A stretch of 64,000 nt of DNA from Prorocentrum cordatum. Taxonomy: Eukaryota; Sar; Dinophyceae; Prorocentrales; Prorocentraceae. The stretch lies in the NCBI GenBank assembly GCA_963575745.1, contig CAUYUJ010012202.1, positions 309,001-373,000 on the forward strand, in the 5' to 3' direction. A program made the translations under genes and the position numbers. This document shows, in pieces, positions 42,420 through 51,996 of the stretch (within the stretch, counting starts at the first letter, position 1; the number at the start of each line of letters is the position of its first letter). Below the pieces are notes generated by a model. It had not been told where the DNA came from, made no database searches, and worked only from the letters and a program-made list of their open reading frames with translations.

Positions 42420-44284
42420 CACCAATAGATGAACACGTCTCGCAAACTCATCCGTCTAGTCTTCCGCCTGCTTGCAATCCTTCCCTCTAGCCTCAACATG
42501 CTTGTGGCTACCATCACATCTACGTGCTGATCCCTCAGCAATCACGTTCGAGGACGAAGCAATACTCCATGGCGTCTTCACGCATTGCCCTTTGTTGTTG
42601 TTTTCAAGCCATATGCGCAGCCATGGAGCTGTATCTTGGTCATTTTATGCTGGTTCAATCACATGTGGATCGTGCCAGTATCGGCGCGGGGTCGGCCACT
42701 CAAGGCAAATTTGGCAATTTTCTCTCGTCTACCTCCTGGGCCAAATCGCGAGCTACCCATAACAGCATCCGGAAAAGTGTTACGTGACCCCTCAATTTCT
42801 GGAGAGTTTTCTCATTGCCGGAGCGGTAATATGGCTTCATTCACGCATTGCCATGGAGACCCGCCCGCACATGGCATTGAGATCCAGTGTGATTCGTGCG
42901 TCCGTGGCTTTGCCTTGCCTTTTCATCGCCTTTTCAAACTCCTCTATTCTGGCCACGGCAAACGCTTCGCCTTCTGTGGTGGTCATGTCTTCTTTCTCAG
43001 TCAAACGCACCACCGTGCAGCGTCGATCGGGGGTGAAATCTTGATTCCCCAGCCGGCTGTTCGGCCCGCAGCAAAACTCTATGAATATGCGTTGTCGGGG
43101 TGTTTCGCTGGAACCTACTGCGGCATAAGGAGCAGCAGCTATAGCATGGCTACGTGTTGCGCTCCCTTGTTCATCGGCCGCCTCCGCTGGTGTTCCCGCT
43201 CGGTTATGAACCCTGGGGTTGGCGGGTGAGTCAGCAGAGGGTTTGCCTTTATTTTGACGTTTGGGCTTCTTCTTGGCCGTCTTGCTGGGAATCTCGCCGC
43301 CGCTCCGAAGTTTGGACTGCGCGCCGAGCTTCGGCTTGAGAACCCCCCCGGGCCCCAGGGGAAGACCCGCATCGCCTTCAAAGAGTGAATCCAAATACTG
43401 CTGGTAGGGCGGGGCAGTCCAGAAGGTCGGGGCCACGACCTGCACGAAATAGAGCACCTTGGTCCACGAGGGAGGCTGATCGAATCTCTTCGTGCCTATG
43501 TCCGCGGCCTGATCGTGAGTGGGACAGTAAACTAAGTTCACTGTGCCCCTTGCAAATTGTTCCGCTACAGCGGAAGCGTCGATTCGGTGAGTACGCGGCA
43601 GGTGCATGAGTTTTTTGAAAGCCGCCCGCCTTACAAACCTTCACAACGGCTTGGTTATCTTCCATGAACTCCGCCCTCAGCGCGCGGCCGAGTAGCATCC
43701 CCCATAGGGGGGGCGCCGGCAGGAGTTCTCGTCGGAGTGCTTCACCGGCTGAACAAATTTCCGCCTCTAACGTGCTATGAGACACCGCGGTCTGCCTGCG
43801 GGAATTACAGCTCTGAAGCGCTCGCGTATTCTCTCCACCAAAATTGTGTGTTCGAGCTGGTACTGCGATGAGTGCGCATGTCACTTGCCAGGTCGGCATC
43901 TGCAAATTGGCGCATCCGCGCGTCCTCGCGGCGATCTCCCACCCAAGACACCAGGCGGTAGTGAGTCGTGGCCTTCAGATAGCAGATAATGCGGAACAGG
44001 TCTACGTCCTGTTGCTCCGTCCACTTAGTGACACATGCAGCTGTCTTACAGACAGCGTTGAGCAGATCAGGGCGTGCCGCACGTGCTCCGCGCAGAATCT
44101 TCATCAGGACTTTAGCTGCAATCGGTTGCAGGACTCCTGACGGAGCAGGAGGCTTGGGGCTTGGGATCACGATCTGGTGGGCCTCCATGGGGGGGGCCAC
44201 CCGCGTATACCTCAGCGCCAGGAGGCCCAACAACTGCATCAACGCGTAAGCATGCAGCCAGGGCCCCTTCGTAGTAATTTTCAC
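42420..44284 (-). pseudogene. Ty1/copia polyprotein, RNase H and C-terminal methyltransferase-like part
   Basis: Pieces in successive frames: 44284-43805 with AAKVLMKILRGARAARPDLL, WTEQQDVDLFRIICYL and FADADLASDMRTHRSTS; 43905-43640 with SRRQTAVSHSTLEAEICSAG and AEFMEDNQAVVKV; 43607-42813 with RTHRIDASAVAEQF, VNLVYCPTHDQAADIGTKRF and IFIEFCCGPNSRLG. The RNase H acidic residues (FADAD, EAE, EDN, ADIGTK) survive. The C-terminus continues in broken frames to about 42420: YRSGNEKTLQKLRGHVTLF, ICLEWPTPRRYWHDP, GCAYGLK, VKTPWSIAS, KQAED-stop-TDEFARRVH. EFCCG, LEWP and KTPW sit where motifs I, VI and VIII of a cytosine-5 methyltransferase fold would. At least four frame changes or stops make it a pseudogene. 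Confidence 0.75.
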
Positions 44285-44289
44285 CGAAC

Positions 44290-44800
44290 GCCACAGATAA
44301 CCCCGCCAGGGCCCCGCGCCTCGGCGTGACCCGCGACCGCTTTGGATACCCCAAGAAGACCTCCTCCTAGTCCTCCTCCTCCCTCCTCCTTCTCTCCCTT
44401 TTCCCCTGGCGCTCCTCCTTCATCCTCGTGCCCCCGCTCCTGCTGGCGACCCCCCTCCTGCTCCTCCTCGCGTTTCCTCGCGCTCAGGGCCCGTCAGCCG
44501 TCAGGGGCCCGCCCAGGACGCAGGGCCCACTGGGGGGAGGTGGATTCGATTCGACCCGCACGCCCATATTATCCGATTGTCCTGAGGGGGGAGGGGGGGG
44601 GGGGGGCGGAGGGGGAGGAGGAGAAGCAGCAGCAAACGCAGGAGCAGAGGAGACCGAAGAGGAAAAGCAGCAACATGAGGGATACGACGGCGGCGGCGGC
44701 GGCGACATCGGCGACCTGACGACGATGATGCCGGCGCGGCGTCTCTGAGTTTTTCACTCAGCTTCTGCCCCCGTTTCCCCCGGGAGTCAGAGTACTCTAT
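44290..44800. other. Pyrimidine-rich spacer
   Basis: CCT-rich tract (44355-44480), G-run with GGA (44586-44650) and GGC triplets; no credible gene. Confidence 0.6.
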
Positions 44801-44804
44801 CAAT

Positions 44805-45155
44805 CTATTCTGATGTGAGGTCCACAACTTCGGATGCGAGTGCACTGGTCGGCCTGGGCGACGGCGACGGTGTGTCTGTAGCACTCGCACGGCCACTAGA
44901 CGCGGGCGAAGAAAAAACAGGCTCGCTGACCACTCTGGATTCGCCAGCTTGAAGGCCTTTGAGCTTGCAGAGCCAGACGCCTGTAGGGTATTTGCGCCAT
45001 GTGACACGCTGGCGCTTCACAGGAATGTCCGGCAAGAGGAATAGATTCTCTTCGGACCACAAGCCGCCATGGGTCTCGTCACGAACTCGACGGTTGGACA
45101 GGTCAGCAGCAGCTGGGGGCGAATCCAGAATCCTGGAACGGGCCCTAGAAGTCAC
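44805..45155 (-). CDS. Small ORF, unknown
   Basis: About 110 codons with ordinary amino-acid composition amid repeats: THGGLWSEENLFLLPDIPVK, TWRKYPTGVWLCKLKGLQAG, a Ser/Pro-rich stretch and an acidic end EVVDLTSE. The start (gtgacttctagg) is not an ATG; the preceding bases gtgacttctag could be an acceptor, so it may be a terminal exon. It lies just upstream of the copia RNase H fragment on the same strand but has no copia signature. Confidence 0.4.
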   Translation of the reverse strand: MTSRARSRILDSPPAAADLSNRRVRDETHGGLWSEENLFLLPDIPVKRQRVTWRKYPTGVWLCKLKGLQAGESRVVSEPVFSSPASSGRASATDTPSPSPRPTSALASEVVDLTSE

Positions 45156-45159
45156 GTGG

Positions 45160-45911
45160 GTTCTCGGATGACGGACCCCACCTCAGCCAAAAAAGGGCTA
45201 CGCAACCGAAAGACAAGTGGTGGTGGTGGTGGTGGTGGTGGTTGGTAGTGGTAGTGGTAGTGGTCGTTGTCGCAGTAGTAATAGTAATGGCAGTGGCGGT
45301 CTGGCAGTGCAATTTGCGGTGGTAGTGCGGTAGAGTTGGCAGTGGCAGTGGGAATATTAGTGGTGGAGGTAGTTGCATTGGCATAAGTTGGGTAGTGGAG
45401 GGTAGCATGATGAGATATGAGGACCCCCTTCCAAGAACACCTGGCGAACCTCCACATCATGCTCCTCCTTCTGGTCCTTCATCCTCCACTTCCTCCCACT
45501 GTTCCCCTTCTACCTCCTCCAACTCCTCATGCCATATACTATCATCGTCTTCCTCTTTGTCTCCCTTTTCCTCGTCCTCCTCTCCCCGCGACTCTCACGG
45601 TTGGGCGCGCCCCCTTGCGGGGAAGATGGGAAGAAGGAGGAACGCGAAGGAGGGGGGGGGGCAGAACTTGGAGGAGGAGGGGGGAGTAGGCTAGGTGGAG
45701 GAGGATGAATCCGCGAGCAACTGGGGGAGGGGGAGGGAAAAAGGAGAATGAGCAGCATCTGCTTCGAGGTGACATTATCCCCGTCGGGATCCCCGCGTCT
45801 GCACAAATCACTGTGCAGCTCAGCTACCATCGAAACAACATTCGAAACAAACTCACATTGACTCTCGCATCTCGCATTGACCTGACTCCTGAAGCTACGC
45901 ACTGGGCTCAA
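45160..45911. other. GGT/TGG repeats and pyrimidine-rich spacer
   Basis: (GGT)n at about 45212-45262 merging into gtagtggcagtgg-type degenerate repeats to about 45400, then TCC/CTT-rich DNA. No gene seen. Confidence 0.7.
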
Positions 45912-48900
45912 TCATGCCCTGCAACATCGACCAGAACTTCGACGCTGGATTTTCAACTTCCATGGACGTTCTTGTAGCACTCGGCGTAGGACTTGAATGA
46001 CCATGGGGGCCGTGGACGAATACAGCGAGCCTGTGCGGAAGCCGATGACATTGGAATCGCCGAGCGCGCGCTCAACGATGATGCACCCCATCGGCAAGAA
46101 GGAAGTGGATTCTGGGCCAGCGATGCCTCTGTAGATCTTCCCGCCAGCCTCTTTGTACACGTCGAGGCTTTCCTTGGAGTTCGAAGAGTTGACGATCCCC
46201 TGGGTGAACTCCTCGATGGCGCTGGAGCCCTTCATCTCCGTGCCCACTTTCGTGGCGTAGGCCAGCAGCCCCGTCCACGACAACACTGCATATTCGCGCT
46301 GGCCTGCGATCGTGTAACGCATCGTCGCAAGGCCACGCTTCTCCAAGCCCGTGTACGAAGCCCCGGACGAGCACGCGAACAAGCTGACCGACTCGACTGC
46401 CTTCACGGCCAGCGTGTTCGGGCCGTTCGCTCCGGTGGACTTGCACTTGATCGTCGTCCCTGGTCCGGTCTCGAGCATGGCTTTGCGGATGTGGTCATTC
46501 TGCTCGTTGGCGAACGGGGTCTGCCCGCGGCCATCTTTACTGGCTTGCACTGAACTGGGGCATTGGATCTTGAAGACTCCCACTGCCGCTTTGACCGAGC
46601 GTTCTTGTACGATCTTGGACATGCAGTTGTGCTTCATTACGATGTACGGGATGCCCACATTGGTATCGATGCTCTTCGTGGTAAGCGCGTCCTTCACATC
46701 TGCCTCGGTGTCGCACTTACGGATGTCCTCAATCACTTCATGCACTTGGTTTAGCAGCGCCACCTCGGCTTGCTTGATGTTCTGGCGCTCCTGAGCCTTC
46801 TTCTTGGCCGCGGCACTTGCTCTCTTTTCCTCCTCCTTCGATTTCTTCAGTGCCTCGGCATCCGCCTGCTTCCTCAAAGCCTCCCGCTCCTTCTCCTGCT
46901 TTTTGTCAAACCCTGAGACGTTGTTCAGGCACTCTGAGATGCCAGCGCAGCAGACCTTCGTAAGCTTAGCAATCAAGGCGGTGGCATCGGTCACTGCTTT
47001 CTTCACGGCGTGGCCCTGGTCCTCCGTTGTGGCGTACTTGGCCATCATGTCGAACTCGTTAAACCGATAGAACACGGGCAAGTCCTCGGGGTTGGTGATC
47101 GGCATCGCCGCGCCCAGATCTTTCTTCGCGGCGATGAGAGAGAGCAAGCGGAATTTGCTGAGGCGCGAGCAGAACGAGAGCTTGAGCAACTCCTTAAATT
47201 GCACTATGCCGCTCTCGAAGAAGGGGGAAGTCGGGCCACCGAGCTTGACGGCACCATCATCTGCATCGGCCGAGGTCCACCCCATGGACTTGAGCGCAGA
47301 CTGGACGAAGGGCTGCTTCACGATCTCCTGCATCCCGTCGCTGTTCATGATGGCTCTAATATTTTCAATCTTGGCCCCTGTGTAGGTCTTAGTCTTCATG
47401 ACCTCGTCCACTGCATCGATGGCCTCACCCAGCTTTCCCACTCCCGGATCGTCGTGGGCCTTCAGCGTAGTCTCGAGTTGGTACCGCACCTCGCGGACGC
47501 TTCGTGCAAACCGATGGAACTCCATCTGAGTGAAGCCGCTGCCATCTCCGAACTTCGCGTTGGTGCTGTCCCACCCGGCTTTCGTGAAGAGCGACTTGCA
47601 CTGTCCTGTTGTTGATGTGCTTGCCAAGGCCTGCTGCGCCAACTTGATCTGATTCAGCACGTCCGCCGCTGGAACGATCTTCAACGTGTTTGGGTCTGGG
47701 TCTGGCGTCGCCTCCAGCGCCGCATCCACCACGGCCAGCGCCTTTGCCGCAGCCTGGAGTGAGGTCTTACCTGCCCCGTCGAGGACCATCAGCCCGAAGC
47801 TCTCCTCGTTCTCGTTCCCCGGGTGGACAAATATGAAGCGCAAGAAGTCCATGCGATTCAACATCACGTCCACATACCTGAGCTGATTCTCGACGGCGCC
47901 ATCACCGAATATGCGCGGCGCTGTATCATTGTAAGCCTTCTCCGAGGATAAGAAGACCTGCGTGATCTTGGTAACGCCGTCCTTGGACTTCTCCTTGATG
48001 AAATCTTGCAGCTTCAAGCAATTGATTTCGTCCCACGCCTTCTCTTGCTTCTGCGTCGGTTTTTTGTCGGCGCTGGCGTTGATCACGACCATTCCTGCGG
48101 ATGACGTGCTCGCGCCGCCGGAGAAGCCGCTGAAAGAACCACAGCCCGATCCCGAAATAAAGCCGCCACCGTGTGCGAACGCACCACCTCCCACGTTGTC
48201 GAACATCGAGTCGTTGAAGCTCGCGTGGCCCTCGACCAAGCTGGATCGCCCCTCCTCCACCTGCTGCTCGCCTGTGACCCTCCTCTTCTTCGACTCCAAC
48301 ACCATGGACCTCTCGTGCTCTGAGATGTTCGCTGCGACGATTGCCTCCTCGACGGGCATCGGCAAGCGCCACTCGCCCTCAGGGCCCTGATTATCTTGCA
48401 GCTTGAGCGGCGTCTCGTTCTTTGCCTTGGTCCATTCCGCCTCGGCAATGTGAGCAGGGAACATGAACTGCTCGGTCGCCAACTTCATCCATCGGGCCTT
48501 GTGCATCTTGACCTTCTTGGTCTCTTGGCGCAGCTGCGTCTTGGCGGAGTATTTGCTCAACAACTGCATCATGTCAACCGCGGTGCGCTTCGCGCCTCTC
48601 CCCGTCGCTGGGCTCTGAGTGGCGAAGTCGACGATTGCGTTGCTGAAATCGCTGGGGGGGTCGCCAGCCTCGCCCTTCATCTTGTTGAGCCTGTCCTGGC
48701 CCTCGGTGTTGCCGTTCTTCTTGCCCTGGTCCTTGGTTTTCTTCATCATCGCGTCGAACGTCCTCTTGTCATCCCAGCAGAACTTGCTGTTCGCGGGCAT
48801 GTCGGGTTTCAGCAACCCGCAGACCATGCACGGCCCGTGCTGCTTCCCCTTGCGCGGCGTTGCACTGAGACCGCTGCCACCTTTCGACGGGGTCGGGGGC

Positions 48901-48968
48901 CCAAACGCTTCGAGGTCCATCAGATCAGCCTCCATCTGAGTCTGCCCACGGTCACCTCGAGACGACAT
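45912..48968 (-). CDS. 1018-residue unknown protein with N-terminal Cys element
   Basis: Longest intact ORF with ordinary composition in the window; first ATG at 48968 (frame open from 49013). Near residue 47 it has CMVCGLLKPDMPANSKFCWD (C-x2-C-x13-C), a likely zinc-binding start, followed by KRTFDAMMKKTKDQG. Residues about 120-250 are basic and helical; 270-300 are Gly/Ser-rich (GGGAFAHGGGFISGSGCGS); the middle is helical; around 690-740 there is a Lys/Glu coiled coil (KKQEKEREALRKQADAEAL); the C-terminal third (CSSGASYTGLEKRGLATMRY; FTQGIVNSSNSKESLDVYKE) looks globular. The methyltransferase-like ORF lies 750 bp upstream on the same strand, so the two may be one unit. No catalytic domain recognised; a structural or gag-like role is a guess. 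Confidence 0.7.
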   Translation of the reverse strand: MSSRGDRGQTQMEADLMDLEAFGPPTPSKGGSGLSATPRKGKQHGPCMVCGLLKPDMPANSKFCWDDKRTFDAMMKKTKDQGKKNGNTEGQDRLNKMKGEAGDPPSDFSNAIVDFATQSPATGRGAKRTAVDMMQLLSKYSAKTQLRQETKKVKMHKARWMKLATEQFMFPAHIAEAEWTKAKNETPLKLQDNQGPEGEWRLPMPVEEAIVAANISEHERSMVLESKKRRVTGEQQVEEGRSSLVEGHASFNDSMFDNVGGGAFAHGGGFISGSGCGSFSGFSGGASTSSAGMVVINASADKKPTQKQEKAWDEINCLKLQDFIKEKSKDGVTKITQVFLSSEKAYNDTAPRIFGDGAVENQLRYVDVMLNRMDFLRFIFVHPGNENEESFGLMVLDGAGKTSLQAAAKALAVVDAALEATPDPDPNTLKIVPAADVLNQIKLAQQALASTSTTGQCKSLFTKAGWDSTNAKFGDGSGFTQMEFHRFARSVREVRYQLETTLKAHDDPGVGKLGEAIDAVDEVMKTKTYTGAKIENIRAIMNSDGMQEIVKQPFVQSALKSMGWTSADADDGAVKLGGPTSPFFESGIVQFKELLKLSFCSRLSKFRLLSLIAAKKDLGAAMPITNPEDLPVFYRFNEFDMMAKYATTEDQGHAVKKAVTDATALIAKLTKVCCAGISECLNNVSGFDKKQEKEREALRKQADAEALKKSKEEEKRASAAAKKKAQERQNIKQAEVALLNQVHEVIEDIRKCDTEADVKDALTTKSIDTNVGIPYIVMKHNCMSKIVQERSVKAAVGVFKIQCPSSVQASKDGRGQTPFANEQNDHIRKAMLETGPGTTIKCKSTGANGPNTLAVKAVESVSLFACSSGASYTGLEKRGLATMRYTIAGQREYAVLSWTGLLAYATKVGTEMKGSSAIEEFTQGIVNSSNSKESLDVYKEAGGKIYRGIAGPESTSFLPMGCIIVERALGDSNVIGFRTGSLYSSTAPMVIQVLRRVLQERPWKLKIQRRSSGRCCRA

Positions 48969-49013
48969 CGCGAGGCGGAGGAAACCGGCACTCGGAGTGC
49001 GTGATCCGAACAA

Positions 49014-49765
49014 GTCAACTCAATGCGACGGGCAACCGGGAGTCGCCCATCATGGCGGGCAGGCCCGACGTAGCGAGCCTGCAAGCGAGCAGAAATGATT
49101 GCGGATAGCGAGGGATGAGACACTGGTAGCAAAAGACCTTTGGGATTCCGACCTTTCCAATTAGACGCAATTTGGATTCAAGCCCGAAGATAGTTCCCTT
49201 AAGCTCTGGCCTGACATCTAAATTGGAGCCAAGGGATGCACGCTGATATTGGGAACGAGGAATAGCACGCTGGCCGCTGGCTGGCCTCGCGAGGCGTATG
49301 AAAAGTCAACATTCGCAAGACATGCGATGTGCATTCGACCAAACTGTAAGTTTCAATATCTTTCCTACAACGCTGTGTGCCACCCAGGACTTAGGTCAGT
49401 GACGGTCAATGGATAGCCTGACACTCACACTCGAGTTCCACGCCGAAAGGAGGAGCAGGAGGAAAATGAGGAGAAGAAGGATGAGTCAGAGAGATTTGGA
49501 GGAGGAGGATGGAATGGGAGGAGGACGTGGAGGAGGAGGTGTCTTGGCAGCGAGCAGCGAGAGAGCGGAACCAGCCATCATCAGTGACATCAGCCGAGCA
49601 TGACTGCACAACGCGGTCGGCGGCCGCAACAGTCAGACCTCTTCTGTAGAGATCGGATCGACTGGCACCCCAAGATAAAAAGAACGCGAAATAACGACCC
49701 CCCTCCTGCTCCTTCCTTTCTCCTCTCCACCCTCCCTTGCGGCAAGACGCGACAGCCTAATGCTG
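49014..49765. other. Spacer between the methyltransferase-like ORF and the 1018-residue ORF
   Basis: Mostly ordinary intergenic sequence with a short GGA-rich part near 49440-49540. No coding frame stands out. It could hold an intron if the two ORFs belong to one gene; no clear donor/acceptor pair was settled. Confidence 0.5.
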
Positions 49766-51349
49766 TCAGACGCGCTCGCACTCATGATTGTAATGCCCCC
49801 TTCCCGCGAAGGCCAGGCTCGAGCAGCTCAGGCAGTGCAAGACGAATGCAGCCATGTTCACGATATGGAAGGCATTGCCTGCAGCTTTCGAAATCCCGTG
49901 GTCTGTGATCCACTCACGCGCTGCCTCCCACATGAAGCAAGGGTAGTCGTTGCTCTCGAGCTCGGGGAAGCAAGCCTCGCCCATCACGCTCAGCTTCTCG
50001 CGAGGGATCATGAGCTCATTCGTGGCCACGTTCACGATCTGAGCACTCTTGAGAAGCGTCGGAACATATGGGCCCAACATGCTCCTCTTAGGAACCCTCT
50101 CGAGATCAGCGAGGCAGGCACCGCTGATGGCCTTCTTCTCGGGAGCTAGCGCCTTGGCGGATGCCAAGCGCAGGGCCTCCTTGGCCGTCACCGCATTCTC
50201 CAAAGGGATATCTGCATGATCTTCAAGATGATTGCCTCGTAAGATGGCCTTCGCCTTGGTGTAGGTCTTGCGGTCATTGGCCGACGCCATGAACATCGAG
50301 TCACCGTCCAAGACGGGGCAAGTGAAGAACACCTCCTGGGACTCTTGCCAAGACCCTGAGAAGTCAACGCGGATGGGTTTCCAAGCGAACGTGAAGCGCC
50401 GCGGCCTTTTACATGGCCAGCCCATCTGGAATGGAGACATTATGCCGCTCATGATCTTAAACCCTTCGGGCTCCAACGCGTCGCGGTAGAAGGACTCTGG
50501 GGCATTGTCCGAGATCTCAAAGAAGCAGGCGTCCACGTTCAGTTCCAAGAGGATCTGCAAGAAGACCTCCCACACGATCACCTTGAAGCCGCATGTGCCG
50601 TCGCGGTTCCCTGGCCGGGCGAAATCTTCGCAACGCGACCCAGCAAACAGGATTTTCATTCGTTGGCCCCTTGACGTGTCATCTGTCGTCCAGCTCCAAG
50701 GGCAGGCTGCCCCATGCCGATGGCAGACGCAGGTCGGCACCCCCTGCTGGTCCTTGTTGAACAAGACCTTGTCGATCCGAGACTGCTTTAAGTAGTCCTT
50801 CATCTCGCGGTGGGCCATCTCCTTCACGTCGTTGTCAGCGCATGCATGAGGAGTCATGCGATGTATGATGCCCCTGTGCTCTGGCTCGATGAACGTCATG
50901 ATGTCGCCGAAAACGTGCTCGTAGATCGGTCGTCCTGGCTGCCCCTGGCTCTGCCGTCCGCCCGTCCGCATGCCGAGCAAGATGTTCCGGCAAATGGGGT
51001 CCGCATCGGTCGCAGCCAATGATCTACACGAATCACTCGCTTCGTCCATGCTGAATTTCTTCTTGAAGAGCGTGTTGAGATGAGTCATGATGGTGCCGTC
51101 AGTGCCTTTCCCGGAGTAAAACGACACGGCGTCGAAACCCAGCTTTGCGTTGCGTTGAAGTTGAAGTAATCGCACTGGGCCAGTCTCTGAACATTCCAGA
51201 CGAGAGTATGACCAATCTTGCCACTGGAAAAGCTCCTTCACCGTGCTGGGCCCGTCCGCGTACATCTGCAAAGCCTCCTTGTGGTCCAGGCCACCAACGC
51301 GGCACCGTTTCATCGGCGGCTGCTCCGTGGATGACGTCCTTGCGGCCAC
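49766..51349 (-). CDS. Cytosine-5 DNA methyltransferase-like protein
   Basis: 527 open codons (first ATG at 51313). Motifs run in the order of C5 methyltransferases, numbered from 51349: motif I region AVSFYSGKGTDG (74-85), motif II-like DADPICRNILL (115-125), motif III HVFGDIMTFI (145-154), motif IV ILFAGSRCEDFARPGNRDG (233-251) with the nucleophile Cys 240, motif VI ACFFEISDNAP (274-284), motif VIII GWPCKRPRRFTF (310-321), motif X AGNAFHIVNMAAFVL (490-504). Two deviations matter: the usual Pro before the catalytic Cys is Arg, and the Glu-Asn-Val of motif VI reads Glu-Ile-Ser. Such enzymes transfer a methyl group from SAM to cytosine in DNA; dinoflagellate retroelements are known to carry them. 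The ORF is unbroken. Activity is uncertain. Confidence 0.65.
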   Translation of the reverse strand: MAARTSSTEQPPMKRCRVGGLDHKEALQMYADGPSTVKELFQWQDWSYSRLECSETGPVRLLQLQRNAKLGFDAVSFYSGKGTDGTIMTHLNTLFKKKFSMDEASDSCRSLAATDADPICRNILLGMRTGGRQSQGQPGRPIYEHVFGDIMTFIEPEHRGIIHRMTPHACADNDVKEMAHREMKDYLKQSRIDKVLFNKDQQGVPTCVCHRHGAACPWSWTTDDTSRGQRMKILFAGSRCEDFARPGNRDGTCGFKVIVWEVFLQILLELNVDACFFEISDNAPESFYRDALEPEGFKIMSGIMSPFQMGWPCKRPRRFTFAWKPIRVDFSGSWQESQEVFFTCPVLDGDSMFMASANDRKTYTKAKAILRGNHLEDHADIPLENAVTAKEALRLASAKALAPEKKAISGACLADLERVPKRSMLGPYVPTLLKSAQIVNVATNELMIPREKLSVMGEACFPELESNDYPCFMWEAAREWITDHGISKAAGNAFHIVNMAAFVLHCLSCSSLAFAGRGHYNHECERV

Positions 51350-51996
51350 CCCCCAATGGCCTTAAGCAACGGAGCACGGTGCAGCAATCCGCTTGAACCG
51401 AGAATGATGACGGGCACGAGGAGAGGGGCGCTGACAACGACGAGGTGCCAAGCTTGACTCAAGACCACCATATTGGCGTTCGACTGTTTCATTGTTTGGT
51501 TCGGATGGGCTTGTGGATTCCTACTGGACCCCTTTGGACACCTACGGCTCCCTGGGAGCGCATGGACCTCTAAAGGCTCCCAGTGATCCGATGGGTTCAT
51601 GCGGCCCCTATGGCTGGACCAGCCTGCAGCGAAGAACTGGGCCCCAGTTCTTCGAGCTGCGTCCAGCGGGGCCAGCCGCGGCGACAGGGAAGGAAGGAGG
51701 GCCCAGGGGCCCAGTCCCCAGTCTTTCGAGTTGCGTCCCAGCCAGGCCAGCTGCAGCGACGAGAGAGGAGGAGGAGTCGGAAGAGTCCTGCGGCCTGCGG
51801 CGCACTGCGGGCCGCCATCCGCTGGTCCGGCGCGTGGGCCGCGTGGGCCGTGGGCCGATTCTATCACACGGCTGTGCGATGGCAAATTCGGCTAATGAAA
51901 ATAGTAACGACATCAGACGATCAGTACATTGGGCACTGGGCCTTGTCATCCAAGTCGCTCTGAACCATTCCGCTGCAAAGAACCTCACTTGAAATC

